Below are positions 1-6,713 of a stretch of 7,749 nt of DNA, one piece after another. A program made the position numbers and the translations under genes. The notes beneath the pieces were generated by a model. The model saw nothing but the letters and a program-made list of their open reading frames with translations. It did no database searches and was not told the DNA's origin. Position 1 is the stretch's first letter, and every line of letters begins with the position of its first letter. The DNA lies in NCBI GenBank assembly GCA_027031875.1, contig JALVPH010000002.1:1-7749 (forward strand), given 5' to 3'. This DNA is from Candidatus Parcubacteria bacterium (GTDB taxonomy: Bacteria; Patescibacteriota; Minisyncoccia; Phycocordibacterales; UBA1006).

Positions 1-1
1 C

Positions 2-603
2 TTTTCTCATATTAAGACATCTCTTCGTGTTCACCGTGGGTTTTCACGAGAGAAGAAGAGAATACTAATTGGGGTTCTTTTGAGGGGGAAATAGTTGAAA
101 AGAGACCCACATATTTACCATTATGCCATTTTTCACGTATTTGGCGAGAATATCATCCATCAACGTTGTATGGCTCATGTGATACGTTTCGCACTCTCTC
201 GTCTCACACGTAATCTAAAAACTGAAGCGGGAAGACATGTATGAGATATCATACACACACTATCTGATGTGCATGATGAAAGAGCAATGCATACCTTCAT
301 TGAACGTTTTCAACAATGGAATGAAGTGTATGCAGATTTTCTCAAAGAGAAGTCTTACAATCCTCACACAGGGAAAAGATGGTATACCCACAAGAAGTTA
401 CGTTCTGTCCGATCTCACATAAAAAACAGTATTCCTCACCTCTTTCACTACCTTTCCGATAGCGATATTCCAAGAACGACAAATGATCTTGAAGGTGGTA
501 TCAATTCTCCTCTCTCTCTGAACTCTTAAGGAGACATCGTGGAATACGAAAACGCTTCAAAAGATTGCTTGTGAGTTTGTATCTTTTAGAGCGTAGGAAG
601 TGA
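2..603 (+). pseudogene. Degraded IS256-like transposase gene, C-terminal part, cut by left edge
   Basis: This is the C-terminal half of a DDE-type transposase that would cut and move an insertion sequence. Frame 2 (codons from base 2) gives recognisable protein from about base 95 on. It includes a QRCMAHVIR stretch (a C-x2-H motif typical of the IS256/Mutator group), then LTRNLKTEAGR, then HDERAMHTFIERFQQW, and near the end IPRTTNDLEGGINS. The frame is broken by TAG at 92-94 and TGA at 242-244. A shift in the CT-rich tract at about 507-519 moves the ending into frame 1, where ELLRRHRGIRKRFKRLL and then LLERRK run to TGA at 601-603. Joining frames 2 and 1 restores the family-like C-terminus, so this is one decayed gene. 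A restart at the GTG of 269 gives only 86 residues and is unlikely to be functional. Bases 2-91 are open in frame but I cannot assign them with confidence. Family assignment is from memory of the TTNxxEGGxN pattern; IS256 (IS1249-like branch) is the best guess. Confidence 0.75.
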
Positions 604-619
604 TGAAGTATCAACACGA

Positions 620-635
620 AAGTTTACTTAAACTT
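620..635. repeat. Perfect palindrome, possible insertion-sequence end
   Basis: AAGTTTA at 620-626 and TAAACTT at 629-635 form a perfect 7-bp inverted repeat around two bases. It lies 17 bases after the transposase stop, inside the 117-base gene-free stretch 604-720. This is where the right end of the element would be expected, so it may belong to a terminal repeat or transposase-binding site. The left end is outside the window, so no matching repeat or target duplication can be shown. I see nothing else clear in 604-720 apart from a weak AT-rich pairing near 650-695. Confidence 0.35.
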
Positions 636-720
636 AACCCGAAAATCCTCTTTCAATTCTCTATATAAATCCACAGAGAGAAAATTGCCATAAGCATTCG
701 CTTTTGGCTCATTTTTTCTG

Positions 721-792
721 TGACCCTACGGGGACTCGAACCCCGGTTACCGCCGTGAGAGGGCGGCGTCCTAACCGCTAGACGATAGGGCC
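721..792 (-). tRNA. tRNA-Glu(CTC)
   Basis: The complement folds as a full cloverleaf of 72 nt. The acceptor stem is GGCCCTA with TAGGGTC (one G-U pair) and the discriminator is A. The D-stem is GTC/GAC, the anticodon stem CCGCC/GGCGG with loop CTCTCAC, and the T-arm CGGGG-TTCGAGT-CCCCG. Anticodon CTC reads the Glu codon GAG. CCA is not encoded (the 3' flank reads CAGAA), so it must be added after transcription. No promoter is obvious in the 34 bases before it, so it is probably co-transcribed with the CAT tRNA upstream. No convincing terminator follows. Confidence 0.95.
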
Positions 793-826
793 ATACTCTC
801 CCCTCTTTGTTATTAAGGGAAGCGTG

Positions 827-900
827 TGTCGAGGGCGGGGATCGAACCCGCGACCTTGGGTTTATGAGTCCCACGCTCTAACCATCTGAGCTACCCCGAC
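827..900 (-). tRNA. tRNA with CAT anticodon (elongator Met or Ile2)
   Basis: A 74-nt cloverleaf. The acceptor stem is GTCGGGG with CCTCGAC (one G-U pair), the D-stem GCTC/GAGC, the variable loop AGGTC, the T-arm GCGGG-TTCGATC-CCCGC, and the discriminator A. The anticodon loop CTCATAA gives CAT. It has a normal 1-72 pair, so it is not the initiator. It may be elongator Met, or the Ile2 tRNA whose C34 is changed to lysidine by TilS; the two cannot be separated safely here. The anticodon stem TGGGA/ACCCA carries an A-A mismatch at 31-39, next to the loop. CCA is not encoded. Confidence 0.92.
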
Positions 901-910
901 AACAAGAGCT

Positions 911-938
911 ATATTAGCATAAAGATGATAATTGAAAA
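911..938 (-). promoter_or_regulatory. Candidate promoter for the CAT tRNA
   Basis: On the minus strand the -10 element TAATAT (916 to 911) is preceded by TGC, giving an extended -10. A weak -35-like TTTTCA (938 to 933) lies 16 bases upstream. The predicted start, about base 903-904, is only 3-4 nt before the tRNA. A separate promoter is expected because the fMet terminator lies just upstream. The -10 matches consensus at 4 of 6 positions. Confidence 0.45.
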
Positions 939-940
939 TA

Positions 941-970
941 GAAAAACTACAACTTTCGTTGTAGTTTTTC
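941..970 (-). terminator. Rho-independent terminator after tRNA-fMet
   Basis: A perfect 13-bp inverted repeat (941-953 with 958-970) encloses four bases. Read on the minus strand the loop is GAAA, a stable GNRA tetraloop closed by C-G, and the 3' arm ends in a run of T (GTTTTTC, then TATTTTC). It starts 7 nt after the tRNA-fMet gene, so it fits as that gene's terminator. The symmetric A/T ends mean it could also stop transcription coming from the other side. Confidence 0.85.
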
Positions 971-977
971 TCTCTTG

Positions 978-1048
978 TTGCGGAGGTCCGATTCGAACGG
1001 ACGTCTCCAGGTTATGAGCCTGGTGAGATACCATTACTCCACTCCGCT
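978..1048 (-). tRNA. Initiator tRNA-fMet(CAT)
   Basis: A 71-nt cloverleaf. The acceptor stem is AGCGGAG with CTCCGCA and the discriminator is A. Positions 1 and 72 are A and A, an unpaired end that marks bacterial initiator tRNAs (needed for formylation and to avoid peptidyl-tRNA hydrolase). The TGGAG stretch at 8-12 and the A11-T24 pair are also initiator features. The anticodon stem CCAGG/CCTGG with loop CTCATAA gives A29-T41, G30-C40, G31-C39, so two of the usual three G-C pairs next to the loop are kept. The T-arm is GTCCG-TTCGAAT-CGGAC. CCA is not encoded (flank CAAG). The usual initiator has C1, so A1 is a departure. It has its own promoter upstream and terminator downstream. Confidence 0.93.
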
Positions 1049-1055
1049 ACTGAGG

Positions 1056-1083
1056 AATATACTCCTCTATAAAGAAAAGTCAA
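1056..1083 (-). promoter_or_regulatory. Promoter for tRNA-fMet
   Basis: On the minus strand, -35 TTGACT (1083 to 1078, 5 of 6 matches) and -10 TATATT (1061 to 1056, 5 of 6) are 16 bases apart. The expected start, seven bases after the -10, is base 1049, next to the first base of the mature tRNA (A at 1048). A 5-bp dyad, GAGGA at 1052-1056 with TCCTC at 1063-1067, brackets the -10. It may be an operator or chance. Confidence 0.7.
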
Positions 1084-1105
1084 GGGTTTCCCTTTCCTCT
1101 CTTTG

Positions 1106-1179
1106 TGCTTGGGGGCAGACTCGAACTGCCGACACCTGGTTCTTCAGACCAGTGCTCTAACCACCTGAGCTACCCAAGC
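1106..1179 (-). tRNA. tRNA-Phe(GAA)
   Basis: A 74-nt cloverleaf. The acceptor stem is GCTTGGG with CCCAAGC, fully paired, and the discriminator is A. The D-stem is GCTC/GAGC, the anticodon stem CTGGT/ACCAG with loop CTGAAGA, and the T-arm GGCAG-TTCGAGT-CTGCC. Anticodon GAA reads TTC and TTT (Phe). CCA is not encoded (flank CAAAG). It lies between the one-TM protein gene and tRNA-fMet, each tRNA with its own promoter. Confidence 0.96.
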
Positions 1180-1191
1180 ATGCGCAGGCGC

Positions 1192-1219
1192 ATTATACAC
1201 TATTCTGATTTTAATTCAA
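1192..1219 (-). promoter_or_regulatory. Promoter for tRNA-Phe, inside the end of the upstream gene
   Basis: On the minus strand a consensus -10 TATAAT (1197 to 1192) lies 16 bases after TTGAAT (1219 to 1214, 4 of 6 matches to the -35). The -35 lies within the last codons of the upstream protein gene, whose TAG stop is 1202-1200. The predicted start is about base 1185, giving a 6-nt leader. The bases just after the -10 are GC-rich (GCGCC), like the discriminator of stable-RNA promoters under ppGpp control in E. coli. They also form TGCGC-CT-GCGCA, a small dyad at 1181-1192. Confidence 0.7.
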
Positions 1220-1547
1220 ACAGTTTTTTGAGAAGTTTTACGTCTTGAAACATATGTGCAGGTTTCTCTACTACATCAGATGTCTTTTCAAACGTCTCCT
1301 TCACTGAATGGTAAGTTTCCATTGCTTTCTTTGCATATGGTCTTGCGGCGTATACTGCTCCTGCGGTGATAGTGATGATAATCAACCAATAGATAAGTTT
1401 GGAAACAAACATACGTCGCATATAGCGACGAATCGCATCAATATCCTCTCTATTCGCTTTCACCATCTCGAGAATTTCATCTAGCTTCTCCGTATCTGAT
1501 AACCCTTCTCTCTGTATCTGTTTTATTTTATCCTTTTTGTCATTCAT
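1200..1547 (-). CDS. Small one-TM protein with flanking charged helices, function unknown
   Basis: I recognise no named family. The 115 residues have a clear plan. Residues 1-45 are highly charged and likely helical or coiled coil (SDTEKLDEILEMVKANREDI, then a basic RRYMRR). Residues 51-68 form one membrane segment (LIYWLIIITITAGAVYAA). Residues 69-115 are again charged and helical, with no cysteines or enzyme motifs. Short proteins of this shape are common in Patescibacteria genomes, from memory. Basic residues flank both sides of the membrane segment, so orientation is uncertain. The ATG at 1547 lies 13 nt after the mature 3' end of tRNA-Arg, preceded only by AGGTAT, a poor and too-close Shine-Dalgarno match. 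No promoter was seen between, so it is probably expressed from the tRNA-Arg transcript. Its 3' end holds the tRNA-Phe -35 element. It could act as a scaffold or membrane anchor, but nothing shows this. Confidence 0.8.
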   Translation of the reverse strand: MNDKKDKIKQIQREGLSDTEKLDEILEMVKANREDIDAIRRYMRRMFVSKLIYWLIIITITAGAVYAARPYAKKAMETYHSVKETFEKTSDVVEKPAHMFQDVKLLKKLFELKSE

Positions 1548-1560
1548 ATACCTATCTATG

Positions 1561-1633
1561 TGCCCCCACCAGGATTCGAACCTGAATTTGCTCCTTAGGA
1601 GGGAGCCGTTCTATCCGCTTGAACTATGGGGGC
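1561..1633 (-). tRNA. tRNA-Arg(CCT)
   Basis: A 73-nt cloverleaf. The acceptor stem is GCCCCCA with TGGGGGC, fully paired, and the discriminator is A. The D-stem is GTTC/GAAC, the anticodon stem GCTCC/GGAGC with loop CTCCTAA, and the T-arm TCAGG-TTCGAAT-CCTGG (one T-G pair). Anticodon CCT reads the Arg codon AGG. CCA is not encoded (flank CATAG). It sits between two protein genes on the same strand, 13 nt before the start codon of the small one-TM protein. Confidence 0.95.
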
Positions 1634-1666
1634 AAGAGGAAATGTTCATCCTACTCCTGTTGAACT

Positions 1667-1694
1667 ATCCTACTGAAAAATAACATTGCCTCAA
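1667..1694 (-). promoter_or_regulatory. Weak candidate promoter for tRNA-Arg
   Basis: On the minus strand TTGAGG (1694 to 1689, 4 of 6) and TAGGAT (1672 to 1667, 4 of 6) are 16 bases apart, with a predicted start near 1660, about 27 nt before the tRNA. The -10 lies in one copy of an 8-base direct repeat, ATCCTACT on the plus strand at 1648-1655 and 1667-1674. Without this promoter the tRNA would depend on readthrough from the ATPase gene. Confidence 0.35.
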
Positions 1695-1701
1695 GTTTTT
1701 C
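1675..1701 (-). terminator. Possible weak terminator after the ATPase gene
   Basis: Starting three bases after the ATPase stop codon, the minus strand can fold as GAAAAACTTG-AGG-CAATGTTATTTTTC. The stem is AT-rich with two bulges and the 3' side is a T-run. It is far weaker than the other two hairpins in this window and overlaps the candidate tRNA-Arg -35, so some readthrough into tRNA-Arg is likely. Confidence 0.35.
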
Positions 1702-1703
1702 TC

Positions 1704-4472
1704 TTAATTGAATCGTTTCATAATACTCCTCTCCACCTCTTCTCGCGGTTTTCCATATTTGTAGAAAGATATCTGTTTTATCTTTTCTGCAATTTCCTCT
1801 GGATACTGTTTTGCAAAGAAATCGAGTGGAAGTGTAGAGATATTAAATGGTTTCAACGGCTTTCCATGTCCAATAAGTTGGAGGTATGCGTTTCTGTTCG
1901 GAATGTTCATAATATCGTCCGCATTAAAGATAGGGAGGAACTTCTTTTCCACGTATTGCGCATCCTCAAAAGAGATACGGAATGTTGCCATCGAACCAAC
2001 GTTACCAAACACCGCATCTTTAATGTTTTCATCGAGCTGTGCGATAAATTGGTGCGCAATATTAAGACTCAACTTATACTTTCGTGCCTCAGAGAGAATT
2101 TGAGAGATAGAGTCGGTAGACACGTTCTGAAACTCATCGATGTAGAGGTAGAAAGGAGCGAGCTCCTTCACCCCAAGAGCATCCACACGAGAGAGCGCAG
2201 CCATTAAAATCTTTCCCACGAGAATGAGACCGATGAGGTTTGCGTTAATTTCTCCGAGTCGACCTTTTGAGAGGTTCACAAGGAGAATCTTGCGCGTATC
2301 CATAATCTCTCTGAAGTTGAAGGAAGATTTCTGTTGCGCGATCACAGGGCGCATAATTTCATTCGATACGAAGACGTCAAATTTCGAAGTAATGTAGGGG
2401 ACGAAGTTTTCAAGCCCTTGTTCACCCGTCGTCTTCTCTGCATTTGCCCAAAACTGCGCAATCACAGGATTCTTACAGTAACGAAGTTTCATATCACGAA
2501 ACGCTTTATCTGACATCACACGAATAATTTCCAACAATGTGTTTCCTGACTCTGGGTGTTCCATCACGAGCCCCGCAGCATTTCGGAAGTACTGTTCGAA
2601 CATTGGTCCTCCCGTTGCTTTCATGTCAAAGAGCTTATTAAAGATGGAGAGAAGCTCATTTATTACGAAGGACTTCTGTTCTGGGTATCGCTTATCATAA
2701 TCAAGCATGTTAAGTCCAAACGGACGCTCAGTGTAGGCAGGGTCAAAGTAGATGACGTCGTCAATACGCTCCGGTGGAATGTAGCGGATAATATCCTGAA
2801 TGTCAGATCCGTGCGGGTCAATGAAACATACCCCATCACCATTTAAGATATCCTGCACGATCATTGTTTTTAAGAGGTGTGTCTTACCGGTACCCGTCTG
2901 TCCGATCACGTAGAAGTGACGAAGGCGATCCTCAGGAGCGAAGTGTACGTAACGCTTTCGGTGACGGAATTCATTGAGCCCAAGAATAATTCCCTCTGTC
3001 GGCGTCTCAGGAGGAGCAGGGGCAATTTTCATCCTGTGCTCTTTCAGCTGCGCAGATTTTGAAATGCCAATTGGGAAGTGAAAGATTGTTGCAAGCTCTT
3101 TGAGGTTAAGTCGCACGATATCGTCCTCTATGAAATTGCGAAAAATATAATCGTAGAGAATCTCTTCAAGTTGATGATGTTTCTCAACACGACGAAAAGT
3201 AAACCTCCCTCCCTTCGTGTTGTTAAACTGATTGAATGCGGATTCAATTCCAAGAAGAATTTCATCCGCTCTCATCTTTGATTTTGCAGCACTCACAATA
3301 CGTATATTCGTCTGTACAATCGTCGAAGCAAGTTTCGAAGTAACTGATTGAATCGCATCATCATCGGTCTTATGTTCTTCTTTCTTCTCTTCTTCACTTT
3401 TCTCTACGAAGAATTCCTTAAACCCTTTTGCAAGGTCTTTTACCACAGAAACATCCCCTATTGCCTCTTCAAGCTTCTTTCCTTCCTTGAGACGATCGAG
3501 GACTTTTCCGTATTCTTTAATGTACCTATCCCCAACAGGTTTTACTACGATTTGAATTGCCGCCCCCTCCCCATCATCGTTCACCTTCGAAAATGCATTG
3601 ATAATCATCTTCATTGGGTCGTGAGAAAGTTCCTCATAAGTATTTATTTGCAATACATCACTCGGTTCAATTTCCGCGTAAGAAGCACTCGCAATTCCCT
3701 CATAGGGAAAAATGTTGTAATCGTCATAGATTTCTGTAATACGTACATCCTCAAAGAGTGAGAGAATGTGTTTTTCAAAGAGGTTCGCACGGTGTGCGGG
3801 AACGGCAACATAGAGGAACATCTCTGCTTCTCCCTCCGGTTTCGCCATCTCGAGCGAATAGTAATTTCCTCGCTCGTCTTTATCAATACGATGATCAGAA
3901 ATTGCCTGCATTCCCGCCATAAACTGCTCCATAAGTGTCGCGATGTTCTTATAATCCTGCTCTACCTCCTCTTTCGGGAGAGGCAGTACTATCTCAAAGA
4001 GGCGCATCTCGAGTGTTTTTTCTAAATCAGATTTTGGTTTTAACCCAGGAACCTCATATCCAGACAGGAGGTACTGCACGATAAAACGATGGAAATCATC
4101 CTCTATATGAGGATTATCCATATTGAGCACAAGTTCAATCGCATTACGGATACCACGTTCAAGCATAAAACTGTAAATCTCTTCAATGATGTGGTCGTGT
4201 TCTTCCGGTTTGAGATTGAGCACGATTCCCTCTGCCTCCTCCGGAGTAACTGCTTTTTCAGGAACGACAACTTTTTCAAGTGGAAGCTCTTTATACTCTC
4301 TGATAACTTCGTGGGCAAGTTGCTCTCGCTCCTGAGAATTTTCTGGGTTATGAATTCTCTCTTTTTCGGCGAGTTCCTTCCGCAAATACTGTATCTCCTC
4401 TTCCACAGAAGCAAACTGGCGCCCCGCTGAGTGAAACTCATGTTTTCCTGGTCCTTGTTGATTAGATGACAT
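1704..4472 (-). CDS. VirD4/TraG-like (type IV coupling protein family) ATPase
   Basis: The C-terminal half is a RecA-fold motor of the VirD4/TraG/HerA group, enzymes that pump DNA or protein using ATP. Visible motifs are Walker A GQTGTGKT (524-531), FIDPHG (550-555), Walker B with the catalytic pair FYLYIDEFQN (774-783, D779 and E780), and AHQFIAQL (806-813). The region around 775-850, including ILSEARKYKLSLNIAHQ, matches the TraG/TraD C-terminal recognition domain. The N-terminal half has a coiled coil at about 22-60 and an acidic linker at 356-372. Residues about 155-350 look like the substrate-side domain seen in Patescibacteria homologues (LPLPKEEVEQDYKNIATLME). Length is 922, longer than VirD4 (about 650), and no membrane segment is visible, unlike classical coupling proteins. 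The ATG at 4472 falls on the predicted transcription start. No relaxase, VirB or pilus gene is nearby, so DNA transfer, secretion or pilus-linked DNA uptake all remain possible. Family is secure; substrate is unknown. Confidence 0.88.
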   Translation of the reverse strand: MSSNQQGPGKHEFHSAGRQFASVEEEIQYLRKELAEKERIHNPENSQEREQLAHEVIREYKELPLEKVVVPEKAVTPEEAEGIVLNLKPEEHDHIIEEIYSFMLERGIRNAIELVLNMDNPHIEDDFHRFIVQYLLSGYEVPGLKPKSDLEKTLEMRLFEIVLPLPKEEVEQDYKNIATLMEQFMAGMQAISDHRIDKDERGNYYSLEMAKPEGEAEMFLYVAVPAHRANLFEKHILSLFEDVRITEIYDDYNIFPYEGIASASYAEIEPSDVLQINTYEELSHDPMKMIINAFSKVNDDGEGAAIQIVVKPVGDRYIKEYGKVLDRLKEGKKLEEAIGDVSVVKDLAKGFKEFFVEKSEEEKKEEHKTDDDAIQSVTSKLASTIVQTNIRIVSAAKSKMRADEILLGIESAFNQFNNTKGGRFTFRRVEKHHQLEEILYDYIFRNFIEDDIVRLNLKELATIFHFPIGISKSAQLKEHRMKIAPAPPETPTEGIILGLNEFRHRKRYVHFAPEDRLRHFYVIGQTGTGKTHLLKTMIVQDILNGDGVCFIDPHGSDIQDIIRYIPPERIDDVIYFDPAYTERPFGLNMLDYDKRYPEQKSFVINELLSIFNKLFDMKATGGPMFEQYFRNAAGLVMEHPESGNTLLEIIRVMSDKAFRDMKLRYCKNPVIAQFWANAEKTTGEQGLENFVPYITSKFDVFVSNEIMRPVIAQQKSSFNFREIMDTRKILLVNLSKGRLGEINANLIGLILVGKILMAALSRVDALGVKELAPFYLYIDEFQNVSTDSISQILSEARKYKLSLNIAHQFIAQLDENIKDAVFGNVGSMATFRISFEDAQYVEKKFLPIFNADDIMNIPNRNAYLQLIGHGKPLKPFNISTLPLDFFAKQYPEEIAEKIKQISFYKYGKPREEVERSIMKRFN

Positions 4473-4478
4473 AATGAC

Positions 4479-4487
4479 ATTTTAACA
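4479..4487 (-). promoter_or_regulatory. Extended -10 promoter for the ATPase gene, predicting a leaderless mRNA
   Basis: On the minus strand TGT-TAAAAT (4487 to 4479) is an extended -10 with 5 of 6 matches in the hexamer. Counting seven bases past it lands exactly on the A of the ATG at 4472. No -35 is clear because the fusA terminator occupies that place. The bases before the ATG (GTCATT) contain no Shine-Dalgarno sequence, which agrees with leaderless translation. Confidence 0.55.
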
Positions 4488-4492
4488 CAAAA

Positions 4493-4527
4493 GAAAAAAC
4501 AGTACGACTTCTACGCACTGCTTTTTC
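4493..4527 (-). terminator. Rho-independent terminator of fusA
   Basis: Six bases after the fusA stop codon the minus strand reads GAAAAAGCAGTGCG, a 7-base loop, then CGTACTGTTTTTTC and CTTTTG-like T-rich sequence. The 14-bp stem has two G-U pairs and ends in a T-run. It separates the secY-fusA transcript from the ATPase gene. Confidence 0.85.
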
Positions 4528-4532
4528 GTTAC

Positions 4533-6680
<2,148 letters not shown>

Positions 6681-6713
6681 AGTAGTTATAGTTAGGTATA
6701 AGTAGGTAAATAA
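6681..6713 (-). promoter_or_regulatory. G-free leader between secY and fusA, no Shine-Dalgarno
   Basis: The 33 bases between the secY stop and the fusA ATG contain no G on the coding strand and repeat a loose ten-base pattern (TACCTACTTA, TACCTAACTA, TAACTACTA). It can hold neither a Shine-Dalgarno site nor a stable hairpin. TATAAC ends 4 nt before the ATG and could be a -10 element, but it is too close for a standard start and has no good -35. The likeliest role is an unstructured start site on the secY-fusA message. Confidence 0.55.

Noticed and set aside
242..244. In-frame TGA in the transposase as a sign of TGA read as glycine (as in Gracilibacteria) or tryptophan
   Set aside because: secY, fusA and the ATPase are open throughout with many Gly codons and no in-frame TGA, and tryptophan uses TGG where checked. 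The transposase also has TAG and a frameshift, so it is simply decayed.
650..695. Terminator after tRNA-Glu
   Set aside because: The pairing of GAGAATTG with CAATTTTCTC needs a bulge and a long loop and has no T-run after it.
653..874. 73-residue minus-strand open frame
   Set aside because: It runs through tRNA-Glu and half of the CAT tRNA; its peptide is translated tRNA sequence.
1052..1067. GAGGA/TCCTC dyad over the tRNA-fMet -10 as a firm operator
   Set aside because: Only 5 bp per arm; easily chance, so kept as a note under the promoter.
975..1160. 61-residue plus-strand open frame
   Set aside because: It is antisense to tRNA-fMet and tRNA-Phe and has no protein-like features.
1686..2207. 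173-residue plus-strand open frame and other long frames opposite the ATPase and fusA
   Set aside because: They lie fully antisense to well-supported conserved genes, have no family resemblance, and reflect the codon bias of the opposite strand.
4478..4480. Upstream ATG as start of the ATPase
   Set aside because: It is 8 bases upstream and out of frame; its frame (to 4103) runs across the ATPase gene and shows no conserved protein.
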